Shown here: positions 25,801 to 40,800 of the stretch, in pieces | How the letters are laid out: each line of letters begins with the position of its first letter | How positions within the stretch are numbered: position 1 is the first letter of the stretch | Assembly (NCBI RefSeq): GCF_000150275.1 | Contig: NW_002060971.1 | Location: forward strand, 427,857-491,856 | Length of the DNA: 64,000 nucleotides | Source: Trichoplax adhaerens | Lineage: Eukaryota; Placozoa; Uniplacotomia; Trichoplacea; Trichoplacidae | Direction: 5' to 3' | Position numbers and translations under genes: made by a program | The notes under the pieces: generated by a model | What the model was told of the DNA's origin: nothing | Seen by the model: the letters and a program-made list of their open reading frames with translations, nothing else | The model's database searches: none

Positions 25801-28800
25801 AATAACGACTGATTTAAGATTTTAAGCCTGGTAATTCTAAAATAAAAGCTTATGACTATTTTAAAGTACTTTTACTAACAATACGAATATAACTGTAACA
25901 ATCTTTAATAAGTAGTCTAAAACTTTAAAAAGATCTCATCCAACCGTGACAGATTTTTCCATTGCCAGCAAAACCATTTCTGCAGCTGCAAGTATAGGAA
26001 CCGTTGTTGTTAATACAGTTGGCAAATTTGTGGCAGTTGTGCTGATTCTTGGCACACTCATCGATATCTGAATACAATATGTCGAAAAGATTTTAGAGAC
26101 TATCTCTAATATATTCCATTTCGACAAAAACTATCACAATCGCTTGTATTTTTAGGACTTTTGCTGTTCCTATTGAAAGTAACTTACCAACACAAGTTTT
26201 ATTTTTCTGTTGATAGCCATGCTTGCAATTACAATGATAGGAACCAACTGTATTGATACAATTTTGAGTCTGACTATTGCACGCGTTAGCATTGCTGTGG
26301 CATTCATTGATATCTAAGCACAAATTGTTGAAGTACAAAAGCAATTAGGGCTGTATCTGGATCAATATTAGGTATTGATCGTTAGTATATCAATTTGCAA
26401 GACTTCCTACCATGACAGGTTTTACCGTTACCAGTAAAACCAGGACGACATTGGCATTGGAATGATCCCATAGTATTAGTACACTTTGCATGGGCATGAC
26501 AATTATGACTGTTTCTGGCACATTCGTCGATATCTGCAATGGCAGCAGCAAATCTTGAATTATCTAGTTTTTAAGAACAGTTATATGCCTATTTTCTATT
26601 AATATAACTTACCTTTACAAAGACCTTGGTGCATGTAGTAACCGGGCTTACATCGACATATAAAAGACCCAGGAGTGTTAGTACATATTGAATTCGCGGA
26701 GCAAGAATTGGGATTTAAGCATTCATTAATATCTGTTAAAAAGAGATACATCAAAAGAATATGATCGAGTTAACCATCCCAGAAAATGATTTTAATCATT
26801 AATCCCGCTAAGTTATCAACCTGTGCAATTGGATTTGCCATTGCCAACATAGCCTGGTTTACATCTGCAATTGTAGCTACCCTGTGTATTTTCGCAGACA
26901 CCATGGAGATGACAGTGATGGAGAACACTTTTTGAACATTCGTTTATATCTAAATTTAATAAATTTATAATTTTCTTATCATAAAATATTGTTGAAACTA
27001 ACTGCTGTTACTCTCGAATATTATCTTATCCTGTGAGGATGATGGCTGATAGTTGCATAATAATATCAAATATTATCTTCGCAAGTAGATAGAATAAATT
27101 AAATACAGCTACTTCTATAGATGAAACTTTAAACCAATAATATCCGATATATATTTTACTAGTAATACCTGTACAGGTTCTTCCATTTCCAGTAAATCCA
27201 GCCTTACAATTACATCTGTAGCTTCCGACAGTGTTGGTGCATATAGCATTGGAATGGCAGTTGTCTTTATTTTCAGCACACTCATCAATATCTAGTTGTA
27301 TCCATAAAACACAAATATTTTAAAACGTATTATATGGTTAAGGGAAGAATTTTGAAGAAAGTAAATGTCTTGACGATCTTAGCTTACCATTGCAAGTTGT
27401 TTTGCCGTTGCCACGGTATCCATTGCGACAGATGCATGCATAAGAACCGGCTTGGTTTTGGCAATACGCCATAGCATGACAAGAATGAGTGCTTGCTTTT
27501 TGACATTCATTGATATCTATACGTAATAGCGTTTAAGAAAAATTCTTAGTTTATTAGTTTGATTTTTGCGATTGTTATTAGTTTATACTATACCTTTGCA
27601 GCTTCTTACACCGTATTTTATATAGCCTGGCTTGCACTGACATGTATAAGAGCCTTTAGTATTCACACAGATCGAGGTATCGTTGTTGCAATCATTCTTT
27701 CCTTTACATTCGTCAATGTCTAAATGAAGAAGAAATTATCAAGCATCGTTTCAAATTTAGATCAGAAAATAAAGCAATTATACTGTAAATCATCTCTGCT
27801 GTTATGATTTTCCTTATTAAATTGTCATACAATATGTATTAAATGTTTGCGTTATTTCTTCGTAATTCTAACCGTTGCAGTTAATCCCATTTCCAGTGTA
27901 GCCTTTGCTGCAGTGGCATTGGAATGAACCTTGAGTATTTGAACAGTCGGCATACTTATGACAGTTATGATTGCCAGTAACGCATTCGTTGATATCTAAG
28001 ATTTAAATTTAATTACCCATACGGTATCATAAAACAACATAATTCATAACTTGGAGTATTTTACGTTGTGTAATAGTTACTGCACAATTATTGAATGATC
28101 ACAAGGTACCTTGACATCGTTTTCCATCTCCTTTGAAACCTTTTGGACATCTGCAACTATGTGATCCAGGCGTATTTTCACAAATAGCATTAGCATGGCA
28201 GTGATGAGTTCCATTATTACATTCATTGATGTCTTAAGGTGAACAAAGCATCGAAATTAATTAGGAATCTTACTAGAGGTTAGAAAGCAATTTTATGGAT
28301 TTTACCAGTGCAGTGAAGTCCATCGCCTTGATAGCCATTTCGGCAGTAGCATTTTCGTTCATGATTACGGACGGTGCAATATCCTTTGTCATGACATTTA
28401 ACTTGATTACAGACTACCTTGCCACTAGGTGTGCAAGTGCAGTTGTTTCGACAACGTCGGTCAATCCATGATGTACCAACCTGTAGAAAAGGTTCAAAGA
28501 TAGTGAAAGAAATTAAGCCTTTTTTGGTCAATTTAGTGAGGCAATAATAATATTTGTAATACTAAATTTTATCATTAAATCTATTCAGTATTGCTATCGA
28601 TGCATCCAGATATGAGTACACCTACGAATATTTTGATTACGGGTATTTTAGAGTATATTGTAAGCGAGCGCATAGTATGCTATTAGAACTGCTGCTAGAT
28701 ATTGTATAAATGCAGATTTTTAAAATTTAAATTACTGCTGTAATAGAATATCAGTATTTTTAGACTGTATATGCACTATACAGTTATACATGCATTCTGA

Positions 28801-31800
28801 ATCAACTAAGCACTTACGTCAATATAAGCACAGCCGACTTTACAACCACAGCGATTAGATTTTATACATTTGTTGTTTTGGATAACCGTTCCTTTCGGAC
28901 ATTGACAACCTTCTGTACAAGTATCTTCATTCTCGTCACAATTAGGATTTGGATTGAAGCAGGTAGCAGGACAATTGGAAACACAGTTTGTAAACTGCAT
29001 ACCTTGAGGGCATTGCAAGGCTAGTAATGTACATAATATCCATTTAAGAAATGTTTAGTTCAATAGTTTAAAAAGCTCTCATAAGCAGACTATGGACATC
29101 ATCATCCTTACGACATAAATTTGTTTTCCTCCATGATATCTTAATTCCGTTTTCAGCACAAGCAGTAGCATAGGTTTCAACAGCGGCACAGCGTACTGAA
29201 TCCATATTGTCAGCATCCATACATACATCGTACATGCACGAGTCATAGTAGGTACTAGGATCCAAAGTAGCATGACAAGGCTTAAAGATATCGCTGTTGA
29301 TAACCTGTTATTGAAATGGCGTAACATATAATAATACTATTAAGCTTTAAAGGAACTTATAAAATTTAGGAATGCATAATTTTAAGCGATATCTTTCTAA
29401 AAAATCTATAACATTATCGCTAAATGATTACAAATTGGTAGTGTATACTAGTGCAGAGTTTATAAATAATTTATTAACTTACACCACATGCTGTCTCTGC
29501 GCGTTTTTCAGTCGTTGGATCCTTATTGCAATCGTTAGGTACGTCAGATGGAGTATCAAGGCATTCTGGAGCACTGTTATTGGACAACCAACTGTTTCCT
29601 ACATCGTTATATGTTTTACCTAAGGATCCACCCTTCATTAAAAAGTCGTCTTTAGGATTGCCATTATAATTTCCGCATATACCGCAAACTTTATTTTGAT
29701 AAGTGGCGGGTAAGTTGATCAATAGCTGATGATTACCGTTCCAGATAACCACCAAGCCATGTACAGTTTTTACTACTACTCTACCACCAATTAGATTAAT
29801 GGATACATTCTGATTTGGATTAGCAGGTACATTGATTTTTTGGCCGTCAAGCAAGACTACATTTTTGGGTAATAGTGCAATTTCCATGCCATCTACTAGG
29901 ACAAATGCTGATTTGGTCCAAGTAACCTATTTTATTTGATAAATTACAAAATGTCAAAGTAAAATCTATAGGCAAAATGCAACGTAAAATTTCTTTACTA
30001 ACTCGCTTATTGTTTCTACGATGCTCATTTTGGCCTTCTACAATAAATGCAGGATTATCGACGCAGTCCTTTACTAAAACATATCGACAACCGCCTTGGA
30101 AATGAATCCAACGGTTATCGAATGTTCGATAATGAGGATCACCCATAGCTGTACATTTGCCGTATTCTAATGAAAGGATTTGTAATATTCCGTAAATTCA
30201 TGCTTAGTTACATTTAAAATTTATTATTGAAAATTTCTGTATCATATCTACTTGAAATTTAGCAACTATTATATCATACTTCCGCAAATAACGCCATTTC
30301 CGCTGTAACCTGGTCTACATCTGCATGAATACGAGCCCGGTGTATTAACGCACCTAGCATATTTACTGCACTTATGGCCTCTTGCAGCACATTCGTTAAT
30401 ATCTGCAATGTTATGACATACAATCGTTCTTTAATAGTTCAATATAAATTCTATTACTACAGAATTTACTGTCTTACCAACGCATTGGGTTGCTGGACCG
30501 TTCCTAAATTGTCTACGTCTTGTAACTTCAGTATAACCTGGAAGACATACACATTTATAGGAGCCGATAGTATTGACGCAGCCAGTATTCTGAGGGCAAT
30601 AACTTTTGGTAGCATTGCACTCATTAATATCTATTTTATAATTTTTTTGGAGACAAGTTAGGAGAAGAAAGCAAAAAATGAAATTAGTACAGGTTAATAC
30701 ATGCTGTATCTTTTATAATGAGGGAGCGGTTGGGTAAGCGCGATTTTCTAGCAGTGATGGCAGAATTTTATTGAATTTAGTCTCTTAGTATACTAAAGAC
30801 ACGACATTACTCCATTACCGGATATGACATTTATTTACCTACGCAGCGTCTACCATTGCCAGTAAATCCTGGTTTGCAAGTGCAAGTTACTCCCGACCAT
30901 GCATCACCGTGACATACTGCGTTTGGATCACAATCAGAAAAGCCAGCGGAACACTGATTATAGGCTATGGAATAAAGGGTAACATGTTAGAAATGTATAG
31001 CCATAGGAATTCATATGCTGCATATACCATTACTCGATCAGCTATTATCTCTACTTGAAAATTTTAATTTCTAATGTACAATAATTTCTTGCAATTTTTC
31101 CTCTTAGTGGATTGAATGCATTTAAAGTGATTGGTTACCATCATCAATCTAGCAGTTATTCATAATATTGTGAGGCTTCGCTGTTTTGCTTACGGAATTT
31201 TTTAGGGCCACAAATCAATGGTCCGAGGGCAAATTTAGCCAATTTTGTAGATCCGTCGACGTCGCTAAACTTGACTTTGGTAACAGGAAGAGAGTTTTTA
31301 TTTTGTAGTAATCCAGCATCACTTCTCCATAATCTACCAGCACCACCATCGCAGTTACATAAACCAGTACTATTAATACATGCCCTGTTTTTACCACATG
31401 CACATTTATTATAGCCATCACTACCTCCCCATCCTAACTGCTTGATATTATTACTGTCAAACCAATAACCGAATGATTGACCGTTGGCAGCTTTCAATCG
31501 TGAATTTTTGCAGTCATATCGAATACCTAGAAATCAATCGAGTTATATAAGGCCTTAAAGATATATTTAATCTTTAGTAACGTTATGGCTGATTACCTTG
31601 TAAGCAGTGGCTTTGAGTTTTAATTAAGGCCTTTAATTGGGCTATTGATGCACCGTGATATGAAATAGCGCGTGTATAATAACCATCGGAACCCTTTGAG
31701 CCAACTGCGTTATCCCCTGGACTATTATGATTGATTATAGTCAGAGCAATTCCAAATCTTCTGTTTTCAAGATCGCAATGAACTGGGAAAGGAGCTACAC

Positions 31801-34800
31801 CACCAGGACCATCTATAAATTGGTGTGATGTTAAGTTAGTAAAATGATCATATTATATTTATTTTTGTGATAATGTTAGATATATAAGTACTACTAGGCC
31901 ATTAAGCAAACGATTGCTGCTATCGATTTTAATTGGAGCAGAGTGTTTATATGCTTTACAGGAAGGTTTTACTTATAAAATTTCTTGATAGACGCTATTG
32001 GTATTAAACAAGAAACTATTAACTAATTCAGAGTATTATCTGAATATAATTGCGGCTGTAATACTACCTTTGTTTTGTTTAGTTTTTTGATCTTGAATAT
32101 ATCAATTAGTCAATAACACAGTCGTTTATATAACTATAATTAGCACTAGCTACTCTAAAAGTTCGATTGCATCCTTTGATATATCAATACTTGATTCATA
32201 ATTATGTATCTATACCTGGATCGATTGTATAGGTACCACTATGGGCGTCATTATCTTTACAAAGGACATCGTAGCAGTTCTTGGGTAAACCTAAGACAGT
32301 GTAGATACATAAAGCATATCTTGTGAAGCTGAGACCAATTGGAATTAGTGAAATCATGCAAAGTACGTTAAGTTTAAATTTAATTTAAAATCTCATAATT
32401 ACCAAATACACGAGAGGAACATTCGACTGGCCCAATTTCGAAGACTCCTCTACTACTGTGCCTTAAACCTCCAAATCGTACTCGTGCAAGAGGTAATGAC
32501 TGTCGATCGAAAATATAACCACCATCCCATCGTGTTTTGCCATCTAAAACATCGCAGTTGCATAGCTTATTGCTGCCAGCACATGTTTGAGTTTTACTAC
32601 AACCACACTGATATCCTCCTTGTGCACCTCCCCAGAAACTCATGGCTTTATGTGATCGAGATACTAAGTAACTATACCTATAAGTGAGGATTGTGTTTCC
32701 ATGCGATAAGAAATGAAGAAATGTTACATAAAGACGTTATGCTGGGCAGCTAATAAAATCTTACGTAAAGGATTGAATATAATAATACCTGGGTTTGTTA
32801 CTATAAAGTAAGGGTGCGTATCTGCATTCATAAGAAACCCATTGCTTACAGAATTGGGACGCATTTACGAGTGCTACGGCTTGAGAAAATGAAGCATATT
32901 TATAATAAAACGAAGGACCATAGGATCCAGGAGCTCGGGCAGAATTAGGAACGCCCTATATAGTAGATACACAAGCAACCAAGATATAATTTTAAAATTA
33001 ATAATTTGTAGCTGAACATTAGAATGATTATTATTGTAGAAAAAGTGTTTAACCTTAGGGCCATTAATATTGTGATTAAGGATGGTTACGCCAATATCTT
33101 TATACGTTTGGACGTCGCAATATGCTTTAAACGGTTTTAGCGATCGTGGACCATCTAATTTGATATTCATATTAAAGATATTAATTTTCACTGGATACGA
33201 TAATAAACTCAATTGCTTTCTTATGCAAACATGACAGTAATTCCTAAAGTTATAGTATATAGGTTATTGTTTGCAAATTACCAGAATCTAACGTATAGAA
33301 ACCATTTGATCGGGCAACACCGGCAGCTTTTAAATCGTTACATGTTGGATGGATAGCTGTTGGGATAAACACAAATATTAAAATTTTTACGGATTATTGA
33401 AAGACCAAAATTAAGAGTATGCACTTGATGAGTATAAATTCATAGAACTAAAATTGACATACAAAAGCAGCGAAGTTTCTCAATATTGTATAAACTGTAA
33501 GAGTTTGATCCTAGATTTCGAAACTTTAATCCCATAACTGGTAAGTTATTTTTATCAAGTAAATCTCCTAAATCGGAACGGAATCGACCATCCATAGTAT
33601 CACAATTACATAGCCTATTTTTACCACCAGCGCATGATTTCGTTTTTGAACAGCTGCAACCAACGCCTCCATCAACGCCACCCCAGTGTCGTACATCTAA
33701 GACAAAATTTATCAACAATCAAGAATAATAAATCTCAACTTTATGTTATTCAATAGATAGAGTAAGACCTACAAGTTAACTAAAAGTATTATGCATACTC
33801 ATATAATTAGTTGTAATTATCAGCTGAAGCTAGACCTCAAAAACTAGTGCAAATTAAAAGGTTCCATTACAGTCAAGTGAGTTTTGTACTATATTTGACA
33901 AATCAGTTGGGCAGCAATAACTGTCTAATAGAAGCAAACCTTTGTCGTTGGAAGAAATCCATGATAATGAAATTTCGTTATTAGCAAAGATTGGAGCATT
34001 CTTACACTTATAAATCACATGTTGAGTACAGTATGTTGAAGACTTTGTTAAGGATTTTAACTGATCCAAGTCCACATTTGTATAATTGAAGCGAACAGTT
34101 TTGGATCTTGCATTGGCTGGGGGTGAATTCTGAACGGAATTGCTACCCAATTTATCATGGCCAATTTCTGTAACTCCATAAGCTGGATCTGTATTCATAT
34201 CGCAATATGCAGGGAAGGGCTTTACAGGTCCATATCCGTCCTATAAAATATGACTATCATGATCAAGATTTGCTACGGCATGACTCAGATCATACTTTTA
34301 CGCGCAAATTCTATGCATTCTTGTATTAATACCTTTATGAATAGTATCATAAGCTAGAACTAATACAGAATTTCCGTTCTTTAACCAACTTATTATAAGT
34401 AATAATGACATGATATGATTTAGACATGATAGCACCTACCGGATCAATAATATAAGGATTACTGACTGTAACTCCTCGAATACGTCGAATATCATCACAA
34501 TTTTTAGCAATTTCTAAAATTTTCATATGTAAATTTATCATAAGATTAGTCATACATAATTAAAATTTTTTGGCAGTTAACGGTATTGTTATTCATCATA
34601 AGCTGCAACATATCATAATTGAAATATGGTTGGGATGCTTTAGCCTATACAACAGCAACTGCAGATTACAATGTTTCTCATTTAGCGTACAGAGAAATTT
34701 TACTACTAATAGCATTACATGAACAATAACAGATTCGAAACCTGATCGTGATAGAGTCATTTAAGTCAGCTGAAATAGTTCTACAGTATACTTTTGGGCT

Positions 34801-37800
34801 TTCAAAATTTCTATACACAAGCTGTACACATCCTTTTTATAGGAATACCACTAGAAAGGAATCTAAGTCATATAACTGTTTCTAGAAAGGAAGTTATCAA
34901 ACTTTAATACGGTCATGCTACAATGATCTCTTTTATGAAAGCTCTTTGCTGCTGACACAGTACAATAGTGTTTGGTCTTCTAAAAGCTCGCTTTAATTAA
35001 AGAATGGATTATTACTTGAAGGGATTAAGTAAACCTGCAGTATATGTTGCAATCTGTTACTATAGTATCAGTTATATGATTAACCTATTTTCATATCGAC
35101 TGTTTGTAATATCGATTTAGTGATATTACCATTGGAGGAATTCATGATTTAACCGATACTAGTGCAAATCCTACAATAGCGATTATGTTAAGATTATCGA
35201 AAAAGTTACCATAAGCATATGTTGAGCAGCGTAAGGGTCCAAGAAAGAAACGAGCTCGCATGGATGCCGAATTTCCTCCCATTTTCATTTCTGTGACAGG
35301 TAAATACCTTTTATCAATGATTGGACCGAAATCTGTTCTAAGTACGTTGTCTGCTTTATCGCAATTGCATTTAGCATTCGGGCCTCCGACACAAGTACCG
35401 CTCATTCCACATAAGCAACCTGTCCAACCGTCACTGCCACCCCAGTAATTCATGTTAACACCTTGGCGAGATACCCAATAACTCATTAAATTACCAGAAT
35501 TATCGGTCAATCTAGCATGCCTACATTGGTATTTGACTTCTTGGATACAAGATTGAGATACGTCGATCAGCTGCTTTAGCTGATCCAAGTCAGCATGTTG
35601 ATACTCAACAGGGGATTTATGAGCATCAGGTCTGTTTAATCGATGAAGTGGCACACCAGCAGCAGGAATATTGTGTTGAATCACGGTTGTAAATCCATCG
35701 CATCGTGCATAAAACTAAATTATTGAACAAGCAGAAGAAAATAATCATTATGCAATCACAGTGCAAAGTAAAGTATTACTTTGATTCTAGAATTTACCGG
35801 TTTTAGATCACCAATACCATCAGGATCGATCGTGGTTAATGAAGAGCTACCTTTACGTTTAGCGCCGGGAATATAAGCGCATGCAGCATATATATCTATA
35901 AACATATTTCAAAGTACTCATTAGGTTTTGCTACCGTAAATATTCGTATGTTTACTTTAATCGTCGATCCAAAGTGACTGTAATACTATGATCACTCTGA
36001 TAAGCTTGATTATAAAGGTGCATGCAGGTTATATATATCTGTAATAATATTTTTACGTATTCATTAGATGTCTGTACCGTAAATAGAATATTTGACAAGA
36101 CATCTTCATTTTCATTAACATGATTCTACCTTTGCGTAGGATTGTTAGGATCTTATTAAATTTAATACCTGAGCAAATCAATCGGCCAACTCGAACAGCT
36201 TTATATTGATTTCCTGATATACCCTCGACTTCTATTCCTTTAATTGGAAGCCTCCTTCGATCTTTAACGATTCCTTTATCACGGCGTAAAACATTGTCGC
36301 CTTTATCACAATTGCAGCCAAAGTTTTTACCACCGCTACATTTGCCATCAACACCACAGTCACTTTTAAAATCCTGCCGTGAATTTCCCCAATAGTTCAT
36401 TTTATTACCATTTCTGTCAAGCCACCAGACGCTGCTTTGACGTCTACCAGCTTTGACATACATGGGAGCTTTTTGACAATCGTAGACTAATTCTTGGCCA
36501 CAAGCTGCTGATACTTCGACTAATTTGACTGCTTGACTATAGCTTACACGATAATCTATCGAATGTACATATCGAGAGTTGTTCACTGGGACTGAGTCTT
36601 GTTTCGTATGAGTTAGAATGGTTAAAGCATAGTCAGGATCAACATGCATTTCGCACCGAACATAGAACGGCTGAGAATTGCCTATTTCATCATCGAGCAA
36701 AATGATACAAGAATTTATGAAACAGGTACTTTAAGAGCTGATGAATAAAAATTGAGCTGCAAAGACTTACCATCAGGGCCATCAGGGTCAATAAGGTAAG
36801 TTCCACTATATCTATGTCCAGCATCAAAAGCCTCTTGGCAGGTTCTTGGTATACCTTTATAGTTTATGCAAGATGATTTAATAAATCAAGTTTACTTAGA
36901 GGCATGCTACGTTGAGAAAAATGTACTCTATAGAGCAACCAAATATATGAGCTAACGAGATAAACGGAAGCCACAAATTACTGATTGTACTTTACAGTTA
37001 ATTATGATATATTCTTAACTGAATGGATTCTAACATACCAAATTGACGTGATGAACACTTTAGCGAGCCAAGTGTAAAGTTAGCGGCACTATTTGATTTT
37101 ACCATGGAATTAAATCTAACAATTTTAACTGGTAAATTATCCTTGTCAGTAATTAGTCCACCATCTCGGCGTCTTTTACCATCTTCAAGATCGCAATCGC
37201 ATACTTGGTTTGGTCCACCAGCACATACTTTGCTGTAGCCGCATGGACAACCTTTATAGAATTTGGTTATACTATTGCCCCAAGTATCGACCTTCTCTCC
37301 TTTTGGTGAAACCCAAAAAGTTCTTGAACGAGTTCCTTTAAATAATGGCGCGTTAACGCATTCAAAATTGATATATTGCGAGCAAAATCCGGACACTTTA
37401 GTTAAGGCAGTCAGCTGAGGCCAATCGACTCCATTATATCGTACATCTTGATTATACGAATCTTCTTTGCCAGAGCGGAGCCGAATCACTTCCGCTAAAT
37501 CATGTCTAATCTCTGTTATCCCTAGGCCTTTTATGGTATCAAAGTCGCAATAGACAGTAAATGGCTCAACACCACCTGAACCTGTGAATAGTATATTTAG
37601 AACAGTAGTATATCATCAGAAAGAAAGTATAGCTTCAATCCATAATTTCAGAGCAGCTTTTAATAGTTACGTACCGTCTGGATCAATAATATAAGATCCA
37701 CTTTTAGAATTTGGATTGCGTTGTCTAATTGCTTCACAATCTCTAAATATTCCTAATTAAGGTGTTGGAAATTTAATTTTTAAATCAGTGTGGTAATTTT

Positions 37801-40800
37801 ATAAAATTTCGGTTTAAATCATTTCAGATTCAACACACGATTATTCGATTATTTATGTCATAGGTACGAACCAACTGGAACGGGAGAACAGTAGAGCTTG
37901 CCCAAAGAAAATTTTCCTTCTCGAGGCGGTTTTGCATCGCCAAGTCGTAGTTCCTTAACTGGTAATGCATTCTTGTCAATAATCAGTCCTCCATCACTAG
38001 TTTGCCCATGTCTACCATCACAATTGCAAGCAGCGCCAGGGCTACGGCAAGAACCTAAAATTCAATTGTCATTATTGATTTAATCTTAAATCATAGTTAT
38101 GCAATATACGAAAGATCAGATCAGAACCATCAACGACAATTAAATGCAATGAGAATTTGTGTTTTGTCCAATAGTAACCTGTGATGCCGCATGCACATCC
38201 TTGCTCATTTCCGGTTACACCGCCCCAGTAGTTCTTAGCATTTCCATTTCTATCGACCCACCAACCATATTTATAGGAATTAGAGGTCATAAGTCGAGAA
38301 TTATGACATGTATAGGAGAGTTCTTGATAGCAAAAGTTAGACATTTTAACGTAAGCGACGACTTGCTGTAAGGAGGCACTGTAATACTGAACAGATACTC
38401 TGTAAGATCCGGCACCATTATAGTTGTATCCTTTGACCTAGAAAAGAAATTGAAAATTATTGTCTTTGGTAATAGGCTTATTGGTGTAAAACATGACTAC
38501 AGAAATGTAAATTTTAACGATATAACAAATATGGCTTGCACAGACGCCATACACGACGAAAAATTGAACATTAGCTCTTTAATTTCGTTTGCAGACTTTG
38601 CTAACAAGAAATCAAAGTCTTACTGTATTTCATTTTGAAATGCCGTACTTTTTCTCGGAGTTAAGATTACTACTTTGCAGTGCAATAGTAAATGGAATTG
38701 GCTTACATAAATATCGAATAAAATTTCTATAAGATATGCGTAATTTGCCCTTAAGTGAGCGAATAAGAAATTGCATAAGAATTTCACATTTAACGAAGCT
38801 ATACTGCATAGGTTTACACCAGTTTCAAAAAGTTCTTTTTCCCTGGACTAGCTGTATACATTGAATATTCGTTCTAGTCATCTTAAACCTTAACATGTTT
38901 ATTTATATATTGTATCCTTGATACTCCATTTTACCAGATCACCTTAATTTACTGCAATAATTATAATCTTTGATGTTTCTACGTGTTATGCATTATTTTT
39001 GTGTTGTATGGCTGTGAGTCAAATTTGTAATCATGTATTCTTGGTTTACTAAGCGCGTTCGATTACTTCAACGGTATCTGACATTGAGCAAAACAATTTT
39101 CTACAGTAATAAGCTTACGTTTCCGCATAAACGATTATGTGAAATTACACCAACTCCAAAAGAATGGTGCGACATATCGCAGTAAACTTTAAATGCTGCA
39201 ATTGGTCCAGAGCCATCTGGGTCGACAGTGAAATAGCCGTTGGCTTTGGTTTTTGTCTTCTTTTTAATCTCATCGCAAGAAATCGGTATTTCTAAAGTAA
39301 AAATATTTCAAGATATCGAATGCCTTATTAAGTGGATTAGCTAGAAATATCGTTGCAATTTGCTTCTGTAATTGAGCTATCTAAATTTAAAATTGTCTCA
39401 GAGATTTTTTATTTTCCATGGTAGGGCATTTGTAGTTATTTCTGCTGTATGGATAAATTTCAAATCACTTGTTTGAAATTTAAAACTTACTCTCACAATT
39501 TTTTCCATCTCCTTTATATCCTGGTCTGCAAGCGCATCTATAACTTCCAGGCATGTTAAAGCAATTCGCCTGAGAATGACATGTCGAGTTGGATTGTGCG
39601 CATTCATTTATATCTAATAGAGTTAGTAAGATTTTTGAGTTGAGACCAATTTGGGTAATTTACATACGCGTTGTTGAAATAAGATTAAATCTAGCAATAT
39701 AATTTATACCTGTGCACTGAAATCCATCACCCTTAAATCCAGGTTTACATTGACATTTATACGAGCCAGGGTTATTGTTGCAAATAGCTTGGCTATGGCA
39801 TCGATGAGCTCGTACTCGGCATTCGTCGATGTCTAAAACAGGAGTTATGGGAGATGATTAGTTACAGGCTAACTGTTAGCGATCTTGTCGATTTTAGGAA
39901 GTGAGATCCTTCACCTAATTTTAAAACTTACCTTGACAATGCTTTCCATTACCAATATAACCAGTTTTGCATTTACAAGTATAGGAGAGAGGAGTATCGG
40001 TACAAATGGCTAACTTATCGCATTGATGTTTACCATTAGCACATTCGTTAACGGCCTCTGTAATTGACATAACAAATAAATTTCATGACCTCTATTAATC
40101 CGATCATGGTCAAGTTAATGAAATAAAGTTGTTAGTATTACTTACTGACACAAGTTCTCCCGCTAGCAACATATCCAGTTTTACATTTACACAAATAAGT
40201 ACCAATCACATTGACACAAACAGCATTTTCGTCACAATGCGCCATTTGGGATGTACATTCATCAATATCTAAGCAATAGTTTATGAATAAAATTGCAAAT
40301 TATCATGCGCGCTGTTTATAATATTAGACAAAAGTTTGATTTTGGTTATGTTGTAACAGTCACCATTTTTTAATTGATGAAAGGCCTAAATGATTAATAT
40401 ACCTTCGCATGAAGTACCATTTCCATGGAAGCCATCATTACAATTGCAACGGAATGATCCTTGTGTATCATGACAGCTTGCATTAACATGACAGTTATGC
40501 GTTCTCGTATTACATTCATTGATATCTAAAGGCAATGGAATTGGATGCTAATGTTAAAAATTATTCCAAATTATCATTTACAATCTTCATTAATATGTTA
40601 TTCACTGTCTTAGAAGATTGTTTAATTTCAAGCATTCCCTCAGTAGATTATAACATAATGGAGAAGTTCACGTTATTCAATAGTCTTAATTTTACAATAC
40701 AATTCACGAGATAAAAAGGTAATTTGCTCTGCTTACATTAGTGGTATTTCCATATAAGTAAGATTTCGAAATATTAATACTGTGCATTATAAATAACAAA

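Noticed and set aside
18246-28232. Each short EGF open frame as a separate small gene
   Set aside because: Each is bounded by GT-AG sites in the same phase and lacks its own start and signal peptide, so they are exons of one gene.
18246-28232. CRISPR-like array because of regularly spaced similar blocks
   Set aside because: The similar blocks are EGF exons that vary in sequence and encode protein; there are no short identical repeats.
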